Assembly: GCA_964408805.1 (NCBI GenBank)
Contig: CAYPAV010000006.1
Span: forward strand, 1 to 64,000
Length of the DNA: 64,000 bases
From: CAYPAV01 sp964408805
GTDB lineage: Bacteria; Pseudomonadota; Alphaproteobacteria; UBA8366
Direction of reading: 5' to 3'
Shown here: one piece after another, positions 8,703 through 17,582 of the stretch
Position numbering within the stretch: position 1 is the stretch's first letter
Layout of the letters: each line of letters begins with the position of its first letter
Notes under the pieces: generated by a model
Seen by the model: the letters and a program-made list of their open reading frames with translations, nothing else
Told to the model about the DNA's origin: nothing
The model's database searches: none
Translations under genes and position numbers: made by a program

Positions 8703-9527
8703 ATGAGCCTCGCGGCAACCGATGAGGGGAAGATCACCGACGCGGACCGGCGCGTGGCCGCGCGCGACTTGCGGTCGGAAATCCGCGCCGGCCGCCACGA
8801 TGTCCGCACAACCGGCATGGCCCCGGGGATGGTGCAGTTGAACCTGGCCATTCTGCCGAGGGCCTGGGCCGTGGATTTCAAGCGGTTCTGCGAGCTGAAC
8901 CCGAAGCCCTGCCCGCTGGTCGCGATGACCGCGCCCGGCGACCCCGCTTTTCCGAAGCTCGGACCGGATATCGATGTCCGCCGTGACGCCCCGCGCTACC
9001 TCGTCTTCCGGGACGGCGAATGTACCGACGAAGTGACCGACCTCGACGATCTCTGGCAGGACGATTTCGTCGCCTTCGCGATGGGCTGTTCCTACTCCTT
9101 CGAGGAAACGCTCTTGGCGGGCGGCTTATCGCTTCGGCATATAGAGCAAAACGTTAAAGTACCGCTCTATATTACTGATATTAATACGGAAACATCTGGT
9201 TCATTTCGAGGCCCATTGATCGTTTCGATGCGACCGTTCCTTCCCGGAGACGCGATCCGGGCGATCGAGATCACGTCCCGCTTTCCGCGCGTCCATGGTG
9301 CCCCGGTCCATTTCGGCGCGCCCGAGATGATCGGAATCGAGGATATCAACGCGCCCTATTCCGGCGAACCGCCGGTCATCAACCCGGGCGAGGTACCGTT
9401 ATTCTGGGCCTGCGGAGTCACCCCGCAAGTCATCGTCGAACAAGCCAAACCGCCGATCTGCATCACCCACAAGCCGGGGCACATGCTGATCAGCGACCTC
9501 CTGAACACCGACCTGGCCGGCGAATAG
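8703..9527 (+). CDS. Putative hydro-lyase (DUF1445, D-glutamate cyclase-like)
   Basis: A 274-residue member of the DUF1445/YcsI family, annotated as putative hydro-lyases and related to the D-glutamate cyclase domain. Clear family motifs are VRTTGMAPGMVQLNL, CPLVAMTAPGDP, FAMGCSYSFE, and a C-terminal VPLFWACGVTPQ followed by ITHKPGHMLI. It starts 31 nt after the TauE-like exporter, probably in one transcript, with the ATG at 8703 chosen because it follows GAGAGTAAGGGG. Family members often sit with transporters and amino acid or acyl catabolism genes. Its part in the sulfonate module, if any, is unknown. Confidence 0.8.
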   Translation: MSLAATDEGKITDADRRVAARDLRSEIRAGRHDVRTTGMAPGMVQLNLAILPRAWAVDFKRFCELNPKPCPLVAMTAPGDPAFPKLGPDIDVRRDAPRYLVFRDGECTDEVTDLDDLWQDDFVAFAMGCSYSFEETLLAGGLSLRHIEQNVKVPLYITDINTETSGSFRGPLIVSMRPFLPGDAIRAIEITSRFPRVHGAPVHFGAPEMIGIEDINAPYSGEPPVINPGEVPLFWACGVTPQVIVEQAKPPICITHKPGHMLISDLLNTDLAGE

Positions 9528-9617
9528 CAAGAACCGGGTCGCGGTGTCGCCGTGACGGCCCAATATTGACCGAATACCGCGCTACCGCCTCTAAAACCAT
9601 TTCCTCACGGGACAAAT

Positions 9618-10031
9618 TTGATGACCGAATCACGCGATTACCTGAATATTCGCCGTTCGCCCTTCTCGGACCTTCTTGGTCTGGTGATCACCGATGCCGC
9701 GCCCGATTGCTTGAAAGCGGAGCTTCTGGTCAGGGAGGACCTTTGCACCAATCCGCCGATCCTTCATGGCGGCGCGGTGATGTCCTTCGCCGACAATCTG
9801 GGCGCCTTGGCGACGGCGCTGAATATGCCCGAAGGCACCCGCACCACGACCCTCGAAAGCAAGACGAATTTCCTCGCATCCGTTCCCGTTGGCGAGAAAG
9901 CCTTCGCGGAGACGACACCGCTTCATCGAGGGCGCACGACGATGGTTTGGCAAACCAAGATCAGTCGAGAGGACGGTCGCCTCGCGGCCGTCGTCACCCA
10001 GACTCAAATGGTCTTGCCGAAGCCCGATTGA
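9618..10031 (+). CDS. PaaI-type hotdog thioesterase
   Basis: A 137-residue hotdog-fold acyl-CoA thioesterase of the PaaI/YdiI group. The family core is visible: LHGGAVMSFADNLGALA (the catalytic helix region), then TTLESKTNFLASV and a final strand TMVWQTKISREDGRLAAVVTQTQMVL. Such enzymes hydrolyse aryl- or acyl-CoA esters to recycle CoA. It is the third gene of the plus-strand run after the exporter and the DUF1445 gene, and converges on xsc. The specific substrate cannot be read from sequence. Confidence 0.82.
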   Translation: MMTESRDYLNIRRSPFSDLLGLVITDAAPDCLKAELLVREDLCTNPPILHGGAVMSFADNLGALATALNMPEGTRTTTLESKTNFLASVPVGEKAFAETTPLHRGRTTMVWQTKISREDGRLAAVVTQTQMVLPKPD

Positions 10032-10044
10032 CGGACAAGCGCCT

Positions 10045-10077
10045 AAAAAGAACGGGCGCCCAAATGGACGCCCGTTC
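10045..10077 (-). terminator. Rho-independent terminator of xsc
   Basis: GAACGGGCG at 10050-10058 pairs perfectly with CGCCCGTTC at 10069-10077, with three further inner pairs beyond one mismatch. Read on the minus strand it ends in five U (plus-strand A at 10045-10049). It lies about 25 nt past the xsc stop, an ideal intrinsic terminator for that transcript. The same hairpin may also slow plus-strand transcription from the thioesterase, but there is no T-run on that side. Confidence 0.85.
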
Positions 10078-10100
10078 CCATTGAACGACTATTCAAAAGT

Positions 10101-11864
10101 TTAGCGACTCACCGTCAACTCCTTGTAGCGCGGCAGCAGGCAGGCCTGATCCTGCATCGCGTCGCGGCGGAAGGGTGCCCCCAGTTCCTGATTGACCACG
10201 ACCTCGACAAGGGTCGTTGTACCCTCTTTCTGGGCGGCGCATGCCTTGGAAAGTTCGGCGGTGAGGTCGTCCATCGTCTCGACCATAACACCCTTCAGAC
10301 CGAAGGCTTCGGCCACGGCCGCATGACTAAAGTTATCGCCAAGCTCGGTGCCGACGAAACGCTCATCGAACCATAGGATATCGTTCTTCTTCTCGGCACC
10401 CCACTGTCCGTTCCTGAAGACAACGATGGTGACGGGAATATTCATCCTGGCACAGGTCGGCAGTTCGTTGAGGCTGATGCCGAAAGCACCGTCGCCGACG
10501 AGGGCGACAGCGGGCCGGTCCGGACGCGCGAGCTTCGCCCCCATGATCGACGGAAAGGCGTAGCCGCAATTGCCGAACAAACCGGGAGCGAAGAAGCTCC
10601 GCGGCTGCTCGAACGGCAGGTAGCTGTTGGCCATGGCGCAAATGTTACCGATATCGGTCGAGACCATCGCATCATCCGGCAAGCCGTCCTGGAGTGCGCG
10701 CAGGACCTGACGCGGCGCCATCTTGTCGGGCTCGCGCTCGCGGGCGCGACTGTTCCAAGTGCTGCCGGGATCGTCTTCCTCATTGTCCCAGCCCGCAAGT
10801 TTCTGGAGCCAGGCCGACTTGGCGGTGGCGATTTTCGCCTTCCGTGCCTCTCCGGCTTCGCCGGCACTATGTCCGCCAAGGGCCTTGAGCAGCTGTTGCG
10901 CCACGGCACTAGCGTCGCCGCAAATGCCGATGTCGATCGGCTTGGCGAGGCCCAGCATGTCCGGATTGGCGTCGACCTGGATGATCTTCGCCTGGCCGGT
11001 CCAGTATTCGATATTGTGTTGCGGCAGGGTACTAAAGGGGTTGAGCCGGGTCCCCAGCGCCAGGATCACATCGGCCTGCTTCACCAGCACCATCGCGGAT
11101 TCCCAGCCCTGGTAGCCCAAGGGACCGACGGCCAGTGGATGGCTCGCGGGGAAGCTGTCGTTGTGGAGGTAGCTGTTGGCCACCGGCGCGCCCAGGCATT
11201 CGGCTAATTGTCGGCATTCGTCGATGGCATCGCTCAACACCACGCCGGCGCCCGAGACAATGACGGGAAACTTCGCATCTCCCAGAAGCTCCGCGGCCGC
11301 CGTGATCGACGCCTCGTCGCCCATCTGCCGTCCCGGCATGATGGGGTCCGGAATCTCGCAATCGATCACTTGGCAGAACATGTCGCGCGGAATGTTGAAC
11401 TGCACGGGCGCGGAATGCTGCCGGGCTCGCTGAAAGCATCGGGTCAACGTCTCAACCATCCGGTTGGGATTAGCCAAGGTTTCCTGGTGGCAGGTGATCT
11501 CCTCGAAGCAGGGCAGCTGACGGGTTTCCTGAAATCCACCGAGGCCCTGCGTCATTGATGCCGTCTCCGGCGTCACCACGATCATCGGCGTATGGTTCCA
11601 ATAGGCGGCGGCGACGGCGGTCACGAAATTGGTGATGCCGGGTCCGTTCTGGGCAATGCAAACAGCGATTCCGCCGCCTGCCCGGTTGTAACCGTCTGCC
11701 ATATGGGCCCCGCCCTGTTCGTGCGCCACATCGACGAATCGAATTCCGCCGGCTTCGAAGACATCCAAACCCGGCATGAAGGCGGACCCCACGATGCCGA
11801 AGGCAACCTCCACGCCCTGAATACGAAGCGTTTCGACGAATGCTTCCTGCGATGTCATTTTCAT
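10101..11864 (-). CDS. xsc: Sulfoacetaldehyde acetyltransferase
   Basis: ThDP-dependent enzyme (587 residues, normal for Xsc) that converts sulfoacetaldehyde plus phosphate to acetyl phosphate and sulfite, the desulfonating step of taurine and related C2-sulfonate breakdown. The N-terminal pyrimidine domain contains VAFGIVGSAFMPGLD and the activating glutamate in AHEQGGAHMADGY. The C-terminal ThDP motif begins GDGAFGISLNEL and runs to FRNGQWGAEKKN. The match to Xsc rather than acetolactate synthase rests on these segments and on the nearby pta and TauE genes. GGGAGGA lies six bases before the ATG. It is transcribed away from pta and ends in a strong terminator. Confidence 0.9.
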   Translation of the reverse strand: MKMTSQEAFVETLRIQGVEVAFGIVGSAFMPGLDVFEAGGIRFVDVAHEQGGAHMADGYNRAGGGIAVCIAQNGPGITNFVTAVAAAYWNHTPMIVVTPETASMTQGLGGFQETRQLPCFEEITCHQETLANPNRMVETLTRCFQRARQHSAPVQFNIPRDMFCQVIDCEIPDPIMPGRQMGDEASITAAAELLGDAKFPVIVSGAGVVLSDAIDECRQLAECLGAPVANSYLHNDSFPASHPLAVGPLGYQGWESAMVLVKQADVILALGTRLNPFSTLPQHNIEYWTGQAKIIQVDANPDMLGLAKPIDIGICGDASAVAQQLLKALGGHSAGEAGEARKAKIATAKSAWLQKLAGWDNEEDDPGSTWNSRAREREPDKMAPRQVLRALQDGLPDDAMVSTDIGNICAMANSYLPFEQPRSFFAPGLFGNCGYAFPSIMGAKLARPDRPAVALVGDGAFGISLNELPTCARMNIPVTIVVFRNGQWGAEKKNDILWFDERFVGTELGDNFSHAAVAEAFGLKGVMVETMDDLTAELSKACAAQKEGTTTLVEVVVNQELGAPFRRDAMQDQACLLPRYKELTVSR

Positions 11865-12160
11865 TTTCGTTCCTCCCTATTGATTTCGACTCGCGCGCGG
11901 TGTGTGCCCGTCTCGTTCGGTGAGCCCCGATCGGCGGCCTTTCAACGGAGGCTCACGGGTATTTAACCCCGCTTCGATTTTCGACGCCACAGGCGCGCTT
12001 GATTATTCAATGAAAAAGCGCCTCCCACCATTAATTCCGGGACGTTAAATAACGAAAACCAGCGGCTGCCGTCGGTTTCTCCGGACCGCTTATCGCAAAT
12101 CCCACTCCCTCGGCGGCAAAGCCATTTACAATCCGGACAGAACCGGCCAATCCTAGGCTC
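11865..12160. other. Divergent xsc/pta control region
   Basis: 296 nt between the xsc and pta starts, without a supported gene. It must contain both promoters. It holds a spaced inverted repeat GTGAGCC (11920-11926) and GGCTCAC (11950-11956), arms 23 nt apart, and a small 5-2-5 inverted repeat CGTTAAATAACG near 12044-12055. A regulator site is plausible but no known operator is recognised. Confidence 0.45.
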
Positions 12161-13075
12161 GTGCTTAGTCGAAAACCCTTTATTTGCCCGCCGGACCTCC
12201 TGCGGCGCGCGTCTGATCGCCCGGCGGTCCGTACCGCCATCGCGGCTGCGGCCGCGCCCTTGCCGCTCGTCAGTGTCCGTGCCGCCACCGAGGCGGGATT
12301 GATCGATCCGGTGCTGGTCGGAGATCGCATGACCATTCGCCGCTTGGCCCGAGAGATGGAATGGGACATCGCCAGCTTCGATATCGACGATCAGGACGAC
12401 GAGACAAGCGCCGCCACACGCGCGGCCCAAATCGCCGGTGCCGGAGAAGCCGGCGTCCTGATGAAAGGGCATATTCATACCGATATCTTTGTCCGCGCGG
12501 TGCTCCGCCGGGAGAACGGACTCCTGGACCGGCCTCGCTTGACCCATAGTTTCCACATGACGGTGCCCGACAGCCGGGCCGCCCTGATCATCAGCGATGC
12601 CGCCGTCAACGTGCACCCCGACATCGAAACCAAGCGGCACATCATCCAGAACGCGGTCGAGCTGGCGCAAGCGCTTGGAAACAGCCGGCCACGTGTGGCG
12701 CTGTTGTCCGGGACCGAAGAGGTCAGCGCCGCCATGCCGTCGAGTCAGGAGGCCGACGAATTGACCCGCTGGGCAGCAAGTTCGGTTCCGGACGCCGAAG
12801 TCTACGGTCCGCTCGCCTTCGATAACGCGATTTCGATCGAGGCGGCCCGCATCAAGGGGATCGAGCACCCCGTCGCCGGCAACGCGGATATTCTCGTCGT
12901 GCCGAATATCGAGACCGGCAACGCGCTCTTCAAGATGATGGTTTATTTCATGAGCGCCTGTGCGGCGGGAATTATGTCCGGCGCCAAAGTGCCGATCATC
13001 CTGACCAGCCGGGCCGACCCTCCGGAGGCGCGCCTCGCCGCCGCCGCGATCGCGGCACTGCAAGCGGACGGCTAA
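12161..13075 (+). CDS. pta: Phosphate acetyltransferase (PTA/PTB family)
   Basis: A 304-residue phosphate acetyl/butyryltransferase domain protein without the N-terminal extensions seen in long Pta. Motifs include VLMKGHIHTDIFVRAVL, SHSFHM-like THSFHMTVPDSR, ALLSGTEEVSAAMPSSQEA and the C-terminal ADILVVPNIETGNALFKMM. It would convert the acetyl phosphate made by Xsc to acetyl-CoA, completing the sulfoacetaldehyde pathway. The start is the GTG at 12161; no stronger candidate is seen. Phosphate butyryltransferase is the main alternative, but the divergent xsc partner argues for acetyl phosphate. Confidence 0.85.
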   Translation: MLSRKPFICPPDLLRRASDRPAVRTAIAAAAAPLPLVSVRAATEAGLIDPVLVGDRMTIRRLAREMEWDIASFDIDDQDDETSAATRAAQIAGAGEAGVLMKGHIHTDIFVRAVLRRENGLLDRPRLTHSFHMTVPDSRAALIISDAAVNVHPDIETKRHIIQNAVELAQALGNSRPRVALLSGTEEVSAAMPSSQEADELTRWAASSVPDAEVYGPLAFDNAISIEAARIKGIEHPVAGNADILVVPNIETGNALFKMMVYFMSACAAGIMSGAKVPIILTSRADPPEARLAAAAIAALQADG

Positions 13076-13105
13076 TCGGTTAGCCTTCAATTGGAGAGAA
13101 CGAGT

Positions 13106-13834
13106 ATGACGCGACTTGGCCTGATTCTGCTTTCGGGCGGCCTTGACTCTACCACGGCCGCTGCCTGGGCGCGCCGGGAGGAGTATGCGCTCTCCGCCGT
13201 CACCTTCGACTACGGGCAAACGCATGTTCGAGAGTTGGACTCGGCCCGGCGTGTCGCCTCGGCCATGGAATTGGATCATCACGTTCTGGATGTAGCACTC
13301 TATCGCGAACTCGCCGACTATTCGGCGCTAACCAACCCCGAACTGATCGAGATGCCGAAGGATCGGTCGACGGCGGAAATGTCGGATGACATTCCCTCCA
13401 CCTATGTGCCGTTGAGGAATACCTTTTTCCTGACCATGGCCGCCGCTTGGCTCGAAAGTCTGGCACTCCGCAAGATCGAACGGGACGGCGCGGCACCGGA
13501 TTCGATATCGGCGACCCTGATCATCGCCGCCAACGCCATCGATTACAGCGGCTATCCCGATTGCCGGCCCGAATTCTACGACGCGGTCGCGGAAACCCTG
13601 AGATTGGGAAGCAAGCTCGGCACGCAGTACGGAATCCCGTTCAATATCGAAACGCCGCTCATCGAATTGAGCAAAGCCGATATCGTCCGCTTGGCGACGG
13701 AACTCGACGCACCGCTCGACCTGACTTGGAGTTGCTATGACCGGGGTGCCGCGCCCTGCGGGCGCTGCGATTCTTGCCTGCTTCGTCAAAAGGGCTTCGA
13801 GGAGGCTGGTCTAGGCGATCCCGCTCTCGAGTAA
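13106..13834 (+). CDS. queC: 7-cyano-7-deazaguanine synthase
   Basis: ATP-dependent ligase (242 residues) making preQ0 from 7-carboxy-7-deazaguanine and ammonia in queuosine biosynthesis. It has the N-type pyrophosphatase P-loop SGGLDSTTAA near the N-terminus, TYVPLRNTFFL, and SATLIIAANAIDYSGYPDC. The zinc-binding cysteines lie at the C-terminus in CYDRGAAPCGRCDSCLLR. The ATG at 13106 follows GGAGAG; a TTG at 13091 is less likely. It lies 30 nt after pta and may share its transcript, although no functional link is known. No other queuosine gene is nearby. Confidence 0.95.
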   Translation: MTRLGLILLSGGLDSTTAAAWARREEYALSAVTFDYGQTHVRELDSARRVASAMELDHHVLDVALYRELADYSALTNPELIEMPKDRSTAEMSDDIPSTYVPLRNTFFLTMAAAWLESLALRKIERDGAAPDSISATLIIAANAIDYSGYPDCRPEFYDAVAETLRLGSKLGTQYGIPFNIETPLIELSKADIVRLATELDAPLDLTWSCYDRGAAPCGRCDSCLLRQKGFEEAGLGDPALE

Positions 13835-13849
13835 TCGGCGGAGCGCGAA

Positions 13850-15202
13850 CTAAAGACTGGTCGAATGGCGTCCTCGGCCGGCCTTTAGATACCCGTCGAA
13901 GGCGGCACAGACGACCCGAAGCGTAGGACGCGCGTCTTCCGGAACGTCGATCATGTCGTCTTCCCCGATATCGACGAGACCGTCCCGCGCCAAGGGCCGA
14001 AGCGATTCCATGACATCGGCGAACGCGTCCGGTTCAGCACCGTGTTCCCGTCGAAGTGCCGCCAGATCGACCTTCATGTCACACATCAGCCGTTCGATCG
14101 CGGCGCGGCGGAGGCGATCATCCGCATCGACCGCCACGCCGCGCTCAACCGGGAAGATCGCCTTGTTGACCCGTTCGCGGTAAGCCGCAAGATCACCTGT
14201 ATTCTGAATGTATCCCTGAGGCAGCGCGCCGATCGCGGAGACACCAAGCCCGATCAAGGCGCCGGCCGCATCCGTCGTATAACCCTGAAAATTGCGCCGC
14301 AATTGCCCGTCATCGGCGGCGCGCGCAAGTGGGTCGTCGGGATGCGCGAAGTGATCGAGACCGATCGGCACATACCCCTTCTCGGCGAGCCGTTGGGCGG
14401 CGGCCATGGCGGAATCGAGTCGTTCGGCCGAACCGGGAAGTACCTTCGTATCGATCTGCTTTTGATGTTTCTTCATCCACGGCACATGCGCATAGCCGAA
14501 CAGAGCCACGCGGCCAGGCGCCAGCTTCGCCACCTCGTCGACGGTTTCGACGACGCAATCGACGCTCTGCCCCGGCAAGCCGTACATGATGTCGACGTTC
14601 AAATCCGTGATTCCGACCCGGTGTAGTTGATCGACGCATTCCGCGGTCCGCTCGACCGGCTGGACGCGGTTGATCGCGAGCTGCACCGCCGGCGAGACAT
14701 CCTGCACACCAAGGCTGGCCCGGTTGATGCCCGCTTCGGCCAAGCAGTCGATCGTCTCCGCGGACAGCGTCCTCGGGTCGATCTCGACCGCAATCTCGGC
14801 GTTCGCGTCGAACTGGAAGGCCTGCCGCAGATCGGTCATCAGCAGATTGAATGGATCCGGCGGAATGATGGTCGGTGTCCCGCCGCCGAAATGCAGATGC
14901 GTAACCCGGCCATGATGGTCCATGCGAGACGCGACCATCTCGACCTCGCGGCGCAGGAGATCGATATAGTCGACGATCGGGCCGTCTCGATTGACGACCT
15001 TCATATTGCAGCCGCAGAACCAGCAAAGACGCCGGCAGAACGGCACGTGGACGTAGAGCGAGAGGTCAATCCCACCATCGAGTTCGCGCAGCCAACTCGC
15101 ATAGGTGTCGGAATCGATTCCGTCGTGAAATTGCGGTGCCGTCGGGTAGCTCGTATAGCGCGGCACCGGCATGTCGTATTTGAGCAAGATTTCTCGATCC
15201 AT
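13850..15202 (-). CDS. hemN: Oxygen-independent coproporphyrinogen III oxidase
   Basis: Radical-SAM enzyme (450 residues, normal length) that oxidatively decarboxylates coproporphyrinogen III to protoporphyrinogen IX without oxygen. The radical-SAM cluster cysteines are C56, C60 and C63, with C65 following, in CRRLCWFCGC. The N-terminal RYTSYPTAPQF and the FGGGTPT motif are HemN hallmarks, and the C-terminal domain is complete. It is not preceded by a recognisable Shine-Dalgarno. An FNR-type box lies 41.5 nt upstream of the ATG, pointing to induction at low oxygen and possibly a leaderless mRNA. Divergent from a cytochrome c gene. Confidence 0.95.
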   Translation of the reverse strand: MDREILLKYDMPVPRYTSYPTAPQFHDGIDSDTYASWLRELDGGIDLSLYVHVPFCRRLCWFCGCNMKVVNRDGPIVDYIDLLRREVEMVASRMDHHGRVTHLHFGGGTPTIIPPDPFNLLMTDLRQAFQFDANAEIAVEIDPRTLSAETIDCLAEAGINRASLGVQDVSPAVQLAINRVQPVERTAECVDQLHRVGITDLNVDIMYGLPGQSVDCVVETVDEVAKLAPGRVALFGYAHVPWMKKHQKQIDTKVLPGSAERLDSAMAAAQRLAEKGYVPIGLDHFAHPDDPLARAADDGQLRRNFQGYTTDAAGALIGLGVSAIGALPQGYIQNTGDLAAYRERVNKAIFPVERGVAVDADDRLRRAAIERLMCDMKVDLAALRREHGAEPDAFADVMESLRPLARDGLVDIGEDDMIDVPEDARPTLRVVCAAFDGYLKAGRGRHSTSL

Positions 15203-15208
15203 CGCCAG

Positions 15209-15250
15209 AATTTAGATTGCGCGGCGCGCCCACCCCATGATTCAAATCAA
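15209..15250 (-). promoter_or_regulatory. FNR/FixK-type box and promoter of hemN
   Basis: On the minus strand the box reads TTGAT-TTGA-ATCAT (15250-15237), nine of ten positions of the FNR consensus TTGAT-N4-ATCAA. Its centre at 15243.5 is 41.5 nt from the hemN ATG. A -10-like TAAATT occupies 15214-15209, the place expected for a class II FNR promoter whose transcript begins at about 15202. The box may also act on the divergent cytochrome c gene, but no -10 is seen at the matching distance there. Confidence 0.75.
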
Positions 15251-15361
15251 CTCTGATTGAAATATCGGCTTGCGGTCGGCGGCCGCAAGACAAATATTGT
15301 GCCCTGAGCCTGCGTCCTTCGCGGGCAATCGGAATTGACACTCAACGCAACGAGGATAGAA

Positions 15362-15736
15362 ATGCGTGCATTGATTACTGGAATGGTCGTTGCCATGGCG
15401 ATGACCTTTGCAATCGGACCGGCCAACGCGGGTGACGCGGCCAAGGGCAAAAGGGTCTACAACAAGTGCAAGGCCTGCCACTCGATGAAACCCGGAAAGA
15501 AGAAGATCGGCCCCTCGCTGCATGGTGTCATGGGACGCAAGGCGGGCACGTTGAAGGGATTCAAGTTTTCCAAGGCGATGAAGAAATCCGGAATCACCTG
15601 GGACGACAAGTCGATGGGCGAGTACCTCAAAAAGCCGAGAGCCTTCGTCAAGGGGACGAAGATGGCCTTCCCAGGGTTGAAAAAGGCGAAGCAGATAGAC
15701 GACGTGATCGCCTATATCAAATCCAAATCGAAGTAA
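15362..15736 (+). CDS. Small soluble c-type cytochrome (cytochrome c2-like)
   Basis: A 124-residue periplasmic class I cytochrome c that shuttles electrons between respiratory complexes. A signal peptide (about residues 1-23, ending ANA) is followed by a haem motif CKACH (C36, C39, H40), and the Met ligand is probably M101 in GTKMAFPGL. The mature protein is lysine-rich, usual for a partner of cytochrome oxidase. The ATG at 15362 follows GAGGAT; an upstream start at 15335 would spoil the signal peptide. It is divergent from hemN and shares the region with the FNR-type box. Confidence 0.9.
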   Translation: MRALITGMVVAMAMTFAIGPANAGDAAKGKRVYNKCKACHSMKPGKKKIGPSLHGVMGRKAGTLKGFKFSKAMKKSGITWDDKSMGEYLKKPRAFVKGTKMAFPGLKKAKQIDDVIAYIKSKSK

Positions 15737-15752
15737 GCGCCCGGCACCCCGC

Positions 15753-17330
15753 GTGACTCCAATCGACGCGAACCGGTCGCAGAACTGGCAACTTCGAAAA
15801 CCCGCGGCGCATAGCGCCGGGGGCGTCGTCGTCAGTCAGAATGCGATCGCGGCCGAAATCGGTGCCGCCGTCCTACGTGACGGCGGCAACGCCATTGATG
15901 CGGCCATTGCGACATCTTTCGCGGTCTCGGTTGTCGAACCGTGGATGAGCGGCCTTGGCGGCGGCGGCTATATGCTGGTCTACCTCGCCGCCGAGGACCG
16001 GGTCCGGGTCATCGATTTCGGAATGGTGGCGCCTCGCGAACTCGACCTCGCCGACTATCCGCTGGTCGAGGGCGCTCTCGCGGGCGATCTCTTTACCTGG
16101 CCGGCCGTCCTCGAGAACCGGAACTTCACGGGATACCATTCCGTTGCGACGCCGACCCAGGTCGATGGCATCGCGCTTGCCCACCAACGCTTCGCAAGCA
16201 TGGACTGGGCGTCCTTGATTGCGCCCGCCATCGAACTGGCCGACGCCGGATTGCCGATCAACTGGTTCTCGACGATCCGGATCGCGGGTTCCGCCTCGGA
16301 CCTGGGGCTATTCCCCGCCTCGCGAGACCTTTTCCTTGCCGACGGCCTGCCGAAAATAGCGACTCAGGGAGCCCCGCCGCCCCTCGCCCCGCTTGATAAT
16401 CTGGCCGCGACCTTGCGCCGGCTCGCCGAGGCGGGCCCACGCGATTTTTACGAGGGCGAGATCTCCGCGAAACTCGTTGCCGACATGCGGGCGGGGGGAA
16501 GCAAGCTCACGGCCGACGATCTCGCCACCTACCACGCGACGGAATGCGATCCTCTCCAAGTTACCCACGGCGATGCCGAAGTCTTCGCGGCGCCCGGCTT
16601 GACCGCGGGCCCGACGCTGGCCGACACACTCGCGAGGTTCGCGGGCAAGATCCCGACCGGATCGCCGCCCGGACCCGAGACATATGCGGCTTGGGCCGGT
16701 GCGCTGAAGGCGGCATATGAAACGCGGCTGGCATCGATGGGCGATGTCGACGATTCGCGCGACCCGGCCAGCACGACCCACCTGACCACGATCGACGGCG
16801 ACGGCAACATGGTCACCCTGACGCAGACCCTGCTGAGTGCCTTCGGCAGCAAGGTCGTCCTGCCGGAGACCGGCATCCTGATGAATAACGGCATCATGTG
16901 GTTCGATCCGCGCCCCGGTGCGCCGAACTCGCTGGCACCCGGCAAGCGGCCGCTCTCCAATATGTGCCCCGCCATCGTGCGGCGTCCGGACGGTTTCGGT
17001 TTCGCGCTCGGCGCGTCCGGCGGGCGGCGGATAATGCCGGCCGTCATGCAGCTGATCTCGATGATGGTGGATTGCGGCATGGACCTGGAAGACGCGATGC
17101 ACCATCCCCGGATCGACGTCAGCGGCGGCGAGACCGCCAATGCCGATCTCCGCCTGGACGATGCCGCGCGGCAAGCAATTTCATCCGTCCTTCCCGTCGT
17201 TCCGGTCGAGGACAGCGTCTATCCGTCGAATTTCGCCTGTCCAAATGTCGTCATGAACGACCCGACTCGTACCGAAAAGATGGGTGCGGCTTATCCAATG
17301 TATCCTCTTTCCGGCGCCATCGGCGCCTGA
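15753..17330 (+). CDS. Gamma-glutamyltransferase-family protein
   Basis: A 525-residue Ntn-hydrolase of the gamma-glutamyltranspeptidase family, made as a precursor that cleaves itself before a threonine. The candidate nucleophile is T341 in STTHLTTID, equivalent to the TTH of the family, and the C-terminal substrate-loop region is GKRPLSNMCPAIV. It lacks an obvious signal peptide, unlike periplasmic Ggt, so a cytoplasmic role is likely. It starts with GTG 16 nt after the cytochrome c stop. Members of this branch may act on other gamma-glutamyl or acyl amides; the substrate is unknown. Confidence 0.8.
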   Translation: MTPIDANRSQNWQLRKPAAHSAGGVVVSQNAIAAEIGAAVLRDGGNAIDAAIATSFAVSVVEPWMSGLGGGGYMLVYLAAEDRVRVIDFGMVAPRELDLADYPLVEGALAGDLFTWPAVLENRNFTGYHSVATPTQVDGIALAHQRFASMDWASLIAPAIELADAGLPINWFSTIRIAGSASDLGLFPASRDLFLADGLPKIATQGAPPPLAPLDNLAATLRRLAEAGPRDFYEGEISAKLVADMRAGGSKLTADDLATYHATECDPLQVTHGDAEVFAAPGLTAGPTLADTLARFAGKIPTGSPPGPETYAAWAGALKAAYETRLASMGDVDDSRDPASTTHLTTIDGDGNMVTLTQTLLSAFGSKVVLPETGILMNNGIMWFDPRPGAPNSLAPGKRPLSNMCPAIVRRPDGFGFALGASGGRRIMPAVMQLISMMVDCGMDLEDAMHHPRIDVSGGETANADLRLDDAARQAISSVLPVVPVEDSVYPSNFACPNVVMNDPTRTEKMGAAYPMYPLSGAIGA

Positions 17331-17333
17331 AAG
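17307..17333 (+). terminator. Stem-loop at the end of the GGT-like gene
   Basis: CTTTC at 17307-17311 pairs with GAAAG at 17329-17333, and GGCGCC at 17313-17318 with GGCGCC at 17322-17327 around a three-base loop, overlapping the stop codon. The stem is strong but no T-run follows, so it may be a weak terminator or an mRNA-stabilising 3' hairpin. Confidence 0.35.
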
Positions 17334-17582
17334 ACCGGAACGACCCAAGCATCGAGAATCTCTTTTCCGCTGAAAATTGGGTACGGCATCGGCGCGTTTC
17401 CGCCACTCTTAAACAAAGTTGGATCACCGCTTCGATTCCGATCGGCCCGCCAAAGCCCTTTTTCCTATTGCCCCGCCCGTGGGCAATCGGTCATTGTCGA
17501 TATGGTAAACCGTTCGCGGCGAAATCCATTGGCAAGGTCGCGGAAAGGTGTGACGCAACTTGGCTGGCAATCGTAGGCCGTA

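Noticed and set aside
11963..13282. Minus-strand open frame of 439 codons
   Set aside because: It is opposite pta and part of queC and has no family pattern.
17467..17487. Stem-loop ATTGCCC/GGGCAAT before fliN as a terminator
   Set aside because: There is no T-run on either strand next to it, and it lies 130 nt past the previous gene; kept only as a remark in the fliN entry.
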